Assembly: GCF_014197795.1 (NCBI RefSeq)
Contig: NZ_JACIGI010000020.1
Location: forward strand, 1 to 64,000
Direction: 5' to 3'
Length of the DNA: 64,000 nucleotides
From: Roseospira goensis
GTDB lineage: Bacteria > Pseudomonadota > Alphaproteobacteria > Rhodospirillales > Rhodospirillaceae
The notes beneath the pieces were generated by a model. It was not told the origin of the DNA, searched no databases, and saw only the letters and a program-made list of their open reading frames with translations. The translations under genes and the position numbers were made by a program. Position 1 is the first letter of the stretch. Each line of letters starts with the position of its first letter. This document shows, one piece after another, positions 25,582-33,881 of this stretch.

Positions 25582-27003
25582 TCAGTACGTGGGGCTGGTT
25601 CCCTCAAGGCCGAGGGCGGCGTCCGCGTCGGCCGCCGCGGAGCCACCGAACCACTGATCCTGCACGTCCTCGTAGTTCTGCGTGGGATCATACGGTTCGA
25701 CCGGCAGGTCGAGTTCCGGCACGGTCATGCCGCCGATCGCCGAGAGCAGGTTGAACCCGGCCACCAGCTCGTCGCGCTGGGCGCGGACCAGATTGACCCG
25801 GGCGTTGAGCAGTTCCTGTTCGGCGTCCAGGACATCCAGCACGGTGCGGGCGCCCACCTGGGCCTCGCGCTGCACCCCCTCCAGCGCGATCTCCGCAGCC
25901 TCGATCTGGTCGCGCAGGGACTCGATACGGGCCTGGGTGGCCACCATCTGCTCCCACGCCTGCTGGGCCTGCTCGCGCACCTGCGTGCGGGCCTCGTCCA
26001 GTTCCAGCCGGCGCTGGCCGGCGCGGTGCTTGGCCTCGCGCAACTGCGCATACACGGTGCCGCCCTGATAGATCGGCACGGTGACGTTCAGGGTGGCGGC
26101 CAGGGTTTCCTGCTCGGAGTCCTCCAGGTTGCCCTGCTCCCAGCCCTTGAAAAACGAGCCCTGGACCGAGACCTCCGGCAACAGGCGGCCCCGCTGGTTG
26201 CGAATCTCGTCCTGCGCGGCGCGCCAGCCGTATTCCGCCGCCAGGATGGACGGGTTGGCGGCCAGGGCCCGGTCGATCGCGTCCTGGAGCGTGGCCGGCA
26301 GTGCCGCCATGTCCTCCGGCGCGGCGACCTCGCCGGCCGGCTCGCCCACCACACGCAGATAGTTGGCGCGCGAACTCTCCAGCGCCGCCAGGGCGTCGGC
26401 GGTGTCGGCATAGGCCCCGGACAGGCGCGCCTCGGACTGGGCGACGTCGGTGCGGGTGATCTCGCCCACCCGGAAGCGGTCCTGCGTGGCCTCCAACTGA
26501 CGGGTCAGCACGTCCTCGTTGTTGCGGTTCAGGTCGACCACGGCGGTGTCGCGCACGACGTTGAGGAAGGCCACCGCGGCGTCAAGCAGGACCTGCTGCT
26601 CGGTGGCGGTGAGATTGGCGCGCTCGGCCAGGACGTTGTTTTCGGCCTGGTCGACCTGGGCGGTGGTGCGGAAGCCGCGGAAGATCGGCTGGGTCACGCT
26701 CACCGTGACGGCGGTCGGGTTGGTGTCGGTGGTCTGCTCCCGGCCGGTGCCGAGATCCCGGGTGGTGGTCTGCCAGCCGGTCTCGCCGGTCACCGAGACC
26801 TGGGGCCGCCAGCCCGACTTGGCCAGCGGCACGCCCTGGTCGACCGCGCGCAACTGGGCGCGCCGCGCCTGCAGGCCGGGGTTGTTCAGGTAGGCGGCGA
26901 CCAGCGCCTCCTCCAGGCTTTGGGCCCGGGCACCGGACACCGGCGCCAGGACGAGCCCGCACACAGCCACGAGGGCCAGGGCCAGGAGACTGAAAGGTTT
27001 CAT
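25582..27003 (-). CDS. tolC: TolC-family outer membrane channel
   Basis: A 473-residue outer membrane efflux protein. A Sec signal peptide (MKPFSLLALALVAVCGL, cleavage near GARAQ) is followed by two repeats of the OEP domain. Repeat landmarks are SLEEALVAAYLNNPGLQ with VTQPIFRGFRTTAQVDQAEN, and AIDRALAANPSILAAEYGW with VTVPIYQGGTVYAQLREAKH. It should form the trimeric barrel-tunnel used by type I secretion or RND efflux. It sits between the Pcm-like methyltransferase and popZ. Confidence 0.93.
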   Translation of the reverse strand: MKPFSLLALALVAVCGLVLAPVSGARAQSLEEALVAAYLNNPGLQARRAQLRAVDQGVPLAKSGWRPQVSVTGETGWQTTTRDLGTGREQTTDTNPTAVTVSVTQPIFRGFRTTAQVDQAENNVLAERANLTATEQQVLLDAAVAFLNVVRDTAVVDLNRNNEDVLTRQLEATQDRFRVGEITRTDVAQSEARLSGAYADTADALAALESSRANYLRVVGEPAGEVAAPEDMAALPATLQDAIDRALAANPSILAAEYGWRAAQDEIRNQRGRLLPEVSVQGSFFKGWEQGNLEDSEQETLAATLNVTVPIYQGGTVYAQLREAKHRAGQRRLELDEARTQVREQAQQAWEQMVATQARIESLRDQIEAAEIALEGVQREAQVGARTVLDVLDAEQELLNARVNLVRAQRDELVAGFNLLSAIGGMTVPELDLPVEPYDPTQNYEDVQDQWFGGSAAADADAALGLEGTSPTY

Positions 27004-27351
27004 GCCGCGTCCACCATCCGCTGAGACCAGGGTCGGGCGTTCTTGCCGTTCGCACCGCCACCACGCCCGACCGTTGCACCCGTGCACCGGGTCGTTCCAG
27101 CCGCCTCGGCGAGACACCCGTGCCGGCCCGTGCGGCCGGGACGACCCTATTTGAGTCAGGGACCTTACTCGCCCGACGCCGCCCTGACAATGGAGCGAAG
27201 CCCCCCGGCTGCGGGGGCTTGGGAGGTGCGGCGCCGGTGCCGCATCGCGCCGAACGGGCGGTGGGTCGGCGCCTCGGCGTCCAGAGATACGGCCCCCTTT
27301 ACGACGACAGCTTAGCACCGGGCTGCCGTCCCGGGAACCGGCCGGTGTGGT
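27004..27351 (-). other. Intergenic region upstream of tolC with a hairpin
   Basis: About 350 bp between the methyltransferase stop and the tolC start, both on the minus strand. It contains an 8-bp hairpin AAGCCCCC/GGGGGCTT (27198-27205 and 27213-27220). This may end transcription from upstream before the tolC promoter. No gene was recognised. Confidence 0.5.
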
Positions 27352-28005
27352 TCAGAACTCGAACACCTCGGCGCGTTCGAAGCCCGGCAGCGGCGGTGTG
27401 GCGGCATCGAACAGGACGCGGTGGCCGAAGGCGTCACCGTGGCGCTCGATGACCGTCAGCTTGCTGTTCCAACCGCCGTCGCCGATGACGGCCACGAGGC
27501 GCCCGCCCTCGGCGAGTTGCTGGCGCAGTCCGTCCGGGACCTCCGGGACGGCGCCGCCCAGGACGATGACGTCGTAGGGCGCCTGCTTGGGACAGCCGTC
27601 GGCGAGGGAGCCTTCCACCACCACCGCGTTGTCGAGCCCCAGGTCGGTCAGCGTGCGCGTCGCCCGCGTCGCGAGGTCGGAGTCCACCTCCAGGGCCACC
27701 ACGGTGCTGGCGATGTGGGACAGGACCGCGGCCGAGTAGCCGGTGGCGCAGCCGACGTCCAGGATGACGTCGGTGGGCTGAACGGCGGCGGCCTGGATGA
27801 GCCGCGCCAGCACCAGTGGCTCGATGAGATACCGGCCGTCGTCCAGGGGCAGATCCTCGTCGACGTAGGCGATGCCGCGCAGGGCCTTGGGCACGAACAG
27901 TTCGCGCGGCACGCGCTCCATGGCCTGGATCACGGCCGGGTCGGTGACCCGGTTGGCGCGGATCTGGTTCTCCATCATGTTGAAGCGGGCCAACTCGAAG
28001 TCCAT
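27352..28005 (-). CDS. Protein-L-isoaspartate O-methyltransferase family protein
   Basis: A 217-residue SAM-dependent methyltransferase of the PCMT family. The N-terminal block NMMENQIRANRVTDPAVIQA and ERVPRELFVPKALRGIAYVD is typical. SAM motif I reads ILDVGCATGYSAAVLS, where classical repair enzymes have VLEIGTGSGYQAAVL. This variant is common in the tolC-linked alphaproteobacterial group, so real isoaspartate repair activity is uncertain. Start ATG at 28005. It heads the run methyltransferase-tolC-popZ-valS. Confidence 0.85.
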   Translation of the reverse strand: MDFELARFNMMENQIRANRVTDPAVIQAMERVPRELFVPKALRGIAYVDEDLPLDDGRYLIEPLVLARLIQAAAVQPTDVILDVGCATGYSAAVLSHIASTVVALEVDSDLATRATRTLTDLGLDNAVVVEGSLADGCPKQAPYDVIVLGGAVPEVPDGLRQQLAEGGRLVAVIGDGGWNSKLTVIERHGDAFGHRVLFDAATPPLPGFERAEVFEF

Positions 28006-28232
28006 CGCGGCGTCTCTCCGGTGGGGGAGGGAGGGGGGCGCACGGACCGGCGCGCCGCCGGCCGTCGGACCCGGATCGGTCGAGCTTATACCCAGGCGAC
28101 CGGGTGAAGACAATGAAGACAATGAAGATGATGGCGGCGATGGCGGCCGGTGCGTCGGGTCGGTGCGGCGGTTCGGTGCGGCGGGTCGGCGCGTTGGGGG
28201 CGGATGACCCGAAAAAACTCGCGTCGGGGTGC

Positions 28233-28261
28233 TTGACCGGTCCGCGGCTTGTGCGTATAAA
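28233..28261 (+). promoter_or_regulatory. Sigma-70-type promoter for the tRNA-Cys/tRNA-Asn pair
   Basis: TTGACC (28233-28238), a 17-bp spacer, then TATAAA (28256-28261). It lies 53 bp upstream of tRNA-Cys and is followed by a GC-rich stretch, as often seen at stringently controlled stable-RNA promoters. Confidence 0.7.
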
Positions 28262-28314
28262 GCCGGCCTTCCGACGACGCGGCGCCCCGGACGGGCGGCG
28301 CGGACAGACCCAGG

Positions 28315-28388
28315 GGCCGGGTGGCAGAGTGGTCATGCAGGGGACTGCAAATCCCCGTACGTCGGTTCGATTCCGGCCCCGGCCTCCA
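28315..28388 (+). tRNA. tRNA-Cys (anticodon GCA)
   Basis: A complete 74-base cloverleaf. The acceptor stem is GGCCGGG with CCCGGCC, discriminator T and encoded CCA. The anticodon loop is ACTGCAAAT between paired GGGG and CCCC. The T-loop is TTCGATT. It is followed 42 bp later by tRNA-Asn and probably shares its promoter. Confidence 0.95.
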
Positions 28389-28430
28389 TAGGGCGGTCTG
28401 CCTCGGCAGCGTCGCTCCCGACATGGCTGA

Positions 28431-28505
28431 TCCGGCGTAGCTCAACGGTAGAGCATGCGGCTGTTAACCGCAGGGTTGTAGGTTCGAATCCTACCGCCGG
28501 AGCCA
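28431..28505 (+). tRNA. tRNA-Asn (anticodon GTT)
   Basis: A 75-base cloverleaf. The acceptor stem is TCCGGCG with CGCCGGA, discriminator G and encoded CCA. The anticodon stem-loop is GCGGCTGTTAACCGC, and the T-loop TTCGAAT is flanked by paired TAGG/CCTA. It is the second tRNA of the pair. Confidence 0.96.
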
Positions 28506-28808
28506 TATCGGGCTCTGATGCTTAGATTTTCCTTACAAGATTGAACAGCGGGCCAGTGCGCCCGCCTGAACGCCAGCCTACGGGAACGGGGTGGCGTGTC
28601 CGGCTGCGCGACGGGGCGGAAAGCCGGGGCGGCTCGGCCCTGGGCTTTGCATTACGGGCTATGCACAAACCCGCCCAATTGGCCGCTCCGGCATCGCCGG
28701 GGCGGGCGAATCCAGCACCGGTATGGCCTTGATCCCGAGGAGTCAGGATCAAGGCCGGCCAGAATGAGAGTTTTCCGATCGCTGCCCATCGTCTCCGGAC
28801 CCTCGGAC
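28506..28808. other. Intergenic region between tRNA-Asn and the guaA stop, with hairpin
   Basis: About 300 bp between converging units. An 11-bp perfect inverted repeat GGCCTTGATCC/GGATCAAGGCC (28725-28735 and 28746-28756) lies about 55 bp past the guaA stop and may act as a terminator or RNA end. It lacks a T-tract. Open frames here have no recognisable protein. Confidence 0.5.
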
Positions 28809-30359
28809 TCACTCCCACTCGATCGTTCCCGGCGGCTTGGACGTCACGTCGTAGACCACCCTGTTCACCCCGCGCACCTCGTTGATGATGCGGCTGGCCA
28901 CCCGGGCCAGGAAGGCGTGGTCGAAGGGATAGCTCTCGGCCGTCATGCCGTCGGTCGCGGTCACCGCGCGCAGCGCCACCACGTGATCGTGGGTGCGGCC
29001 GTCGCCCATCACGCCGACACTGCGCACCGGCAGCAGCACCGCGAACGCCTGCCAGATGGCGTCGTACAGGCCGGCGCGACGGATCTCCTCCAGGTAGATC
29101 ACGTCGGCCTTGCGCAGGATGTCCAGCTTGTCGCGCGTCACCGGCTGGTCGGGCAGGCGGATCGCCAGCCCCGGCCCGGGGAAGGGGTGGCGGCCGACCA
29201 TGGCCTCGGGCAGGCCCAGTTCACGGCCCAGGTCGCGCACCTCGTCCTTGAACAGCTCGCGCAGCGGCTCGACCAGTTTCATGTCCATGCGCTCGGGCAG
29301 GCCGCCGACGTTGTGATGCGACTTGATGGTCACCGACGGCCCGCCGGCGAACGACACGCTCTCGATGACGTCGGGGTAGAGCGTGCCCTGGGCCAGGAAG
29401 TCGGCGCCACCGAGCGTCTTGGCCTCGGCCTCGAACACGTCGATGAACAGCTTGCCGATGGTCTTGCGCTTGACCTCGGGGTCGCTGACGCCCTCCAGCG
29501 CCGTCAGGAACACGTCGTCGGCATGGCGCACCACCAGGCGGATGTTGAAGCGGTCGCGGAACACGGCCTCGACCTGCTCGCTCTCGCCCTGGCGCATCAG
29601 GCCGTGGTCGACATAGACGCAGACGAGTTGGTCGCCCACCGCCTCGTGCACCAGCGCGGCGGTGACCGCGCTGTCGACCCCGCCCGACAGGCCGCACAGC
29701 ACCCGGCCGTCGCCCACCTGGGCGCGGATGCGGGCGATGGCCTGGTCCTTGAACGCCGCCATGGTCCAGTCCCCGGCGCAGCCGCAGACCTCGTGGGTGA
29801 AGGCGCGCAGCAAGGCCGCCCCTTCCGGGGTGTGCACCACCTCGGGGTGGAACTGGACGCCATAGAAGTGACGGGTTTCGTCGGCGATGGCGGCGTAGGG
29901 CGCGCCCTCGCTGGTGCCGACCACGTGGAAGCCGGGCGCCAGGTGGTCGACGCGGTCGCCGTGGCTCATCCACACCTGATGGCGCTCGCCCACCGCCCAG
30001 ACGCCGCGGAACAGCGCGCAGTCGCCGCTGACCTCCAGGAAGGCGCGGCCGAACTCGCGGTGGTCGGAGGTCGCCACCCGGCCGCCGAGCTGTTCCACCA
30101 TGGTCTGCTGGCCGTAGCAGATGCCCAGCACCGGCAGACCCATCTTGAACAGGTCCTGGGGCGCGCGCGGCGTGCCCATGGCGGTCACCGACGCCGGGCC
30201 GCCGGACAGGATCACGCCCTTGGGCGCGAACGCTCGGATGGCCGCCGCGTCGACGCGGTTGAACGGCTGAATCTCGCAGTAGACACCGGACTCGCGCACC
30301 CGGCGCGCGATGAGCTGGGTGACCTGGCTGCCGAAGTCGATGATGAGGATACGGTCCAT
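28809..30359 (-). CDS. guaA: GMP synthase (glutamine-hydrolysing)
   Basis: A 516-residue enzyme that converts XMP to GMP using glutamine and ATP. The N-terminal class I glutaminase begins [18 protein letters not shown], with nucleophile Cys81 in LGICYGQQ and the His/Glu pair in VQFHPEV. The ATP pyrophosphatase domain has the P-loop [10 protein letters not shown] (about residue 220). The C-terminal dimerisation domain ends KPPGTIEWE, the family terminus. Length and start are standard. guaB is not in the window. Confidence 0.97.
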   Translation of the reverse strand: MDRILIIDFGSQVTQLIARRVRESGVYCEIQPFNRVDAAAIRAFAPKGVILSGGPASVTAMGTPRAPQDLFKMGLPVLGICYGQQTMVEQLGGRVATSDHREFGRAFLEVSGDCALFRGVWAVGERHQVWMSHGDRVDHLAPGFHVVGTSEGAPYAAIADETRHFYGVQFHPEVVHTPEGAALLRAFTHEVCGCAGDWTMAAFKDQAIARIRAQVGDGRVLCGLSGGVDSAVTAALVHEAVGDQLVCVYVDHGLMRQGESEQVEAVFRDRFNIRLVVRHADDVFLTALEGVSDPEVKRKTIGKLFIDVFEAEAKTLGGADFLAQGTLYPDVIESVSFAGGPSVTIKSHHNVGGLPERMDMKLVEPLRELFKDEVRDLGRELGLPEAMVGRHPFPGPGLAIRLPDQPVTRDKLDILRKADVIYLEEIRRAGLYDAIWQAFAVLLPVRSVGVMGDGRTHDHVVALRAVTATDGMTAESYPFDHAFLARVASRIINEVRGVNRVVYDVTSKPPGTIEWE

Positions 30360-30479
30360 GGGCGGGCGGGCTCCGGGCGGTCGGATCGAGCGGTCAGTTG
30401 GACAGGGCGCCCGCTTATATCAGGCCGGGCGTCGCGATGGCAGCGCGAAAACCCGGCCCGCCCGGTCGTGGCGACGGCT

Positions 30480-31250
30480 TCAGAACCGGTCCTTGCGGCC
30501 GCGCACCTCGGCGAACACCGTCACCGGATCGGCCCCGGCCAGCCCCAGCCGCGCCGCCAGCGCCGGGTCGTCGGCGCGCAGGAAGGGGTTGGCCGCCCGC
30601 TCCTCGTCCAGGCGCGACGGCACCGTGGGTGCCCCGGCCTCGCGCAGACGGGCCACCGCGTCGGCCCGCGCCGCGAGCGCCGGATTGTCCGGATCGACCG
30701 ACAGCGCGAAGCGTACGTTGGCCTGGGTGTACTCATGCGCGCAGTAGACCCGCGTGTCGGGCGGCAGATCGCGCAGCTTGGACAGGGAGTCCCACATCTG
30801 CGCCGGGCTGCCCTCGAACAGGCGCCCGCAGCCGATGGAAAACAGGGTGTCGCCGCAGAACAGCGCGGCCGACTCCCGGAACCAGTAGGCGATGTGGCCC
30901 CGGGTATGGCCGGGGACGTCGAACACCGTCGCGGCCTGGTCGCCGAGCTGCACGGTCTCGCCCTCGACGACGCCCACGTCCAGCCCCGGGATGCGGGCGG
31001 CATCATGCCGGTTGCCGATCACGGTACAGCCGGTGGCGCGCTTGATCTCCAGGTTGCCGCCGGTGTGGTCGCCGTGATGGTGGGTGTTGAGGATGTGGGT
31101 GATGCGCCAGCCCAGGCGCTCGGCCGCCGCCAGCACCGGCGCGGCCACCGAGGGGTCGATCACGGCGGTCGCACCGCTGTCCGGCTCGTGGACCAGGTAG
31201 ACGTAGTTGTCCGACAGGACGGGAACCTGTTCGATTCGCAACGTCGCCAT
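30480..31250 (-). CDS. gloB: Hydroxyacylglutathione hydrolase (glyoxalase II)
   Basis: A 256-residue enzyme that hydrolyses S-D-lactoylglutathione in methylglyoxal detoxification. The binuclear metal motif is THHHGDHTGGN (HxHxDH). Further ligands lie in VPGHTRGHIAYW, FCGDTLFSIGCGRLFEG and YCAHEYTQANVRFA. The C-terminal helical substrate domain ends with the RGRKDRF family tail. The ATG at 31250 precedes MATLRIEQVPVLSDNYVY, the usual N-terminus. It is divergent from the adjacent methyltransferase gene, a frequent alphaproteobacterial pairing. Confidence 0.94.
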   Translation of the reverse strand: MATLRIEQVPVLSDNYVYLVHEPDSGATAVIDPSVAAPVLAAAERLGWRITHILNTHHHGDHTGGNLEIKRATGCTVIGNRHDAARIPGLDVGVVEGETVQLGDQAATVFDVPGHTRGHIAYWFRESAALFCGDTLFSIGCGRLFEGSPAQMWDSLSKLRDLPPDTRVYCAHEYTQANVRFALSVDPDNPALAARADAVARLREAGAPTVPSRLDEERAANPFLRADDPALAARLGLAGADPVTVFAEVRGRKDRF

Positions 31251-31388
31251 GGCGGGCTCCTCTCCGGAAAGACGGGGTGGGTCTCGGTGGTGGCGGCAGC
31301 ACGCGAACCCATATAGACTGCCCCCGTCGTGGTCGCCACCCCGCGCGGTGGCGGCGCGGCCTTTGTCCGCCAAGCGGAGGCCCGTGCC

Positions 31389-32177
31389 ATGCGTGCCGAC
31401 GTTATCGACCTGCGCGACTTCTACGCCAGCCCGCTGGGCGAGTCCGCGCGGCGCCAGATCGGTCGCCGCGTGCGCGAGATGTGGCCGGACACCCGGGGCG
31501 AGCGGGTGCTGGGTCTGGGCTACGCGGTGCCGTACCTCGCGACGTTCCTCGGCGAGGCGGACCGCGTGCTGGCGGTCATGCCGCCGTCGCAGGGCGTGCT
31601 GCGCTGGCCGGCCCGGGGTCCCAATCTGGCCATGCTGGCGGACGAGACCGAACTGCCGCTGCCCGATCAGTCCATCGACAGAATCCTGCTGGTGCATGGC
31701 CTGGAGGGGCTGGAACAGACCACGGCCGCGCTGCGCGAGATCTGGCGGGTGCTGACGGATTCCGGCCGCCTGCTTATCGTGGTGCCGAACCGGCGCGGCC
31801 TGTGGGCACGCCTGGAGCGCAGCCCGTTCGCCAGCGGCCGGCCCTATTCCAGCGGCCAGCTCGACGCCCTGCTGCGCGCCAACCTGTTCACCCCGGGCGC
31901 GCGCGCCGGCGCCCTGTTCATGCCGCCCTCGCGCTCGACCATGACGCAGTCGGCCGGCGGCGTGATCGAGCGCGTCGGTCCGCGCTGGGCGCCGGGACTG
32001 GCGGGCGTGCTGCTGGCCGAGGCGAGCAAGCAGATCCATGCCCTGCCGTTGAGCCGCGAGGCCCGCCGCGCCCGCCTGAAGGCGCCGCAGGTGGCGTTGC
32101 CCGGCCTGCGTCCGGGGGCGGTGGCCGCGGAGCACCGGCGCCTGGGTCTGGAGCCCGGGCCGCGGCTGGTGCGCTGA
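31389..32177 (+). CDS. Class I SAM-dependent methyltransferase
   Basis: A 262-residue Methyltransf_11-type protein. It begins MRADVIDLRDFYASPLG, with GERVLGLGYAVPYL in place of the common SAM-binding GxGxG, and ADETELPLPDQSIDRILLVHGLE and EIWRVLTDSGRLLIVVPNR as later motifs. The ATG at 31389 is preferred because GGAGG precedes it; the upstream ATG at 31329 has none. This gloB-linked family is widespread in alphaproteobacteria. Its substrate is unknown. Confidence 0.8.
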   Translation: MRADVIDLRDFYASPLGESARRQIGRRVREMWPDTRGERVLGLGYAVPYLATFLGEADRVLAVMPPSQGVLRWPARGPNLAMLADETELPLPDQSIDRILLVHGLEGLEQTTAALREIWRVLTDSGRLLIVVPNRRGLWARLERSPFASGRPYSSGQLDALLRANLFTPGARAGALFMPPSRSTMTQSAGGVIERVGPRWAPGLAGVLLAEASKQIHALPLSREARRARLKAPQVALPGLRPGAVAAEHRRLGLEPGPRLVR

Positions 32178-32194
32178 AGGCGGGGCCGCGACGC

Positions 32195-33664
32195 TCAGTC
32201 CCGCCAGAAGCGCGGCACGAACAGCACCAGCACCGTGAACAGTTCCAGGCGGCCCAGCAGCATGCCGCCGGCCAGCAGCCACTTGGCGGTGTCCGGCAGG
32301 GTGGCGAAGTTGCCGGCCGGGCCGATCACGTCGCCCAGGCCGGGGCCGACGTTGGAGATCGCCGTGGCCGCCCCCGACAGCGCGGTGACGTGGTCCAGCC
32401 CGGTCAGGCCCAGCAGGATGGTGAGGAAGGCCACCGACAGCGCATACATGAAGAAGAACGCCATGACCGCTTCGGCCACGCCCTCCTGGATAGGCTTCTT
32501 GTTGTAGTAGGGGATGAAAACACCGTTCGGCTGCAACAGCCGGCGCAACTGGATGGCCGCCATGGCGCCCAGGATCTGGAACCGGAAAACCTTGATCCCG
32601 CACGAGGTCGAGCCGGCGCAGCCGCCCACGAACATGAGGCAGAACAGCACCGCCACGGGCGCCCCGCCGACCACGCCGCCCCACTGCCAGTAGTCCGCCG
32701 TCGCGTAGCCTGTGCCGGTCATGACGGACGTGGTGTTGAACGCCGCGTAGCGCAGCGCCTCCAGCGGGGACATGCCGCCGTCCTGCCACAGCCACCAGGT
32801 GACGGCGGCGACGCCCACGACGACGGTGCCCACGAACCATTGCACCTGGGTGTCTCGGATCAGCGCCAGCGGCCGGCCGCGCACGGTCTGGAAATAGAGC
32901 AGGAAGGGAATCGACCCGACGATCATGCCGGCGACGATGATCCAGTCCACCACCGCCGACCGGAAATGGCCGACCGAGGCGTCCTTGGTCGAATAGCCGC
33001 CGGTGGCGATGGTGGTCATGGCGTGCACCGTCGCATCGAGGGCCGGCAGGCCGCCGAACACGGCCAGCATGACGGCCCAGGCCAGCGTGAGGCCGACGTA
33101 GATGCCGGCCAGCCAGGAGGCCAGGCTGGCGGCCCGCGGCACCACCTTCTCCTGGGCCTCGAAGGCCTCGACGCGGAACATCTGCATGCCGCCGACACGC
33201 AGCATCGGCAGCACGGTCAGCGCCATGATGATGATCCCGATGCCGCCCAGCCATTGCAGCAGACCGCGCCACAGCAGGATGCCGGGCGGCATCAGGTCCA
33301 GGCCCGTCATCACCGTCGAGCCGGTGGTGGTGATGCCCGACATGGCTTCGAAGAAGGCGTCGGTGTAGCCCATGTTGGGGTCGGCCAGGACGAACGGCAG
33401 GGCGGCGAACCCGGGCAGCACGATCCAGCTCGCCGTGGTCATCAGGAACGCCTGGCGGAGGCTGAACTTGAGCTGGCCGGAGCGGCTGGAGAGGATCAGC
33501 AGGACCCCGATGAACAGGGTCAGCGCCGAGGAGATCAGGAACACCAGCCAGTCCGGGTTGCCGTACATGAAGTCCACCAACGCCGGGATCAGCATCCCCA
33601 GCGCCAGGATGGACAACAGGAAACCGATGATCAGAAGAATCGGGCGTCGGTCGAACACACGCAT
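32195..33664 (-). CDS. trkH: TrkH-family potassium uptake channel subunit
   Basis: A 489-residue multi-pass membrane protein. Four pore-like repeats are visible, including AMSGITTTGSTVMTGLD, MTTIATGGYSTKD, FNTTSVMTGTGYATADYW and TAISNVGPGLGDVIGP. FVGGCAGSTSCGIKVFRFQ is the TrkH/KtrB signature. Potassium import normally needs the cytoplasmic NAD-binding gate TrkA, which is not in this window. Length is normal. Confidence 0.94.
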   Translation of the reverse strand: MRVFDRRPILLIIGFLLSILALGMLIPALVDFMYGNPDWLVFLISSALTLFIGVLLILSSRSGQLKFSLRQAFLMTTASWIVLPGFAALPFVLADPNMGYTDAFFEAMSGITTTGSTVMTGLDLMPPGILLWRGLLQWLGGIGIIIMALTVLPMLRVGGMQMFRVEAFEAQEKVVPRAASLASWLAGIYVGLTLAWAVMLAVFGGLPALDATVHAMTTIATGGYSTKDASVGHFRSAVVDWIIVAGMIVGSIPFLLYFQTVRGRPLALIRDTQVQWFVGTVVVGVAAVTWWLWQDGGMSPLEALRYAAFNTTSVMTGTGYATADYWQWGGVVGGAPVAVLFCLMFVGGCAGSTSCGIKVFRFQILGAMAAIQLRRLLQPNGVFIPYYNKKPIQEGVAEAVMAFFFMYALSVAFLTILLGLTGLDHVTALSGAATAISNVGPGLGDVIGPAGNFATLPDTAKWLLAGGMLLGRLELFTVLVLFVPRFWRD

Positions 33665-33881
33665 ATCCCCGCGGGACGAGAGGCGTCCCGGTCATGGCCG
33701 GCAACGGGCCTCTCACCATGGCCCCAAGGCGGCCCCGGCGCAACCGGCTGCGGCTGCGGGTGTGCGGGCGGGACCGGGCGGCGGCGGGGCGGGGCCGGGC
33801 TCACGCGAACAAGGGGGGTATCGTCGGCGACGATGCCGAGGCGGCCGTCGGCTGCGTCCGAGTCGGCGAGGCGGTGCGGGA

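Noticed and set aside
30480-33743. A 1087-codon minus-strand frame joining gloB to the trkH region.
   Set aside because: Only its last 256 codons are a real gene (gloB). The upstream part is antisense to the methyltransferase and out of frame with trkH.
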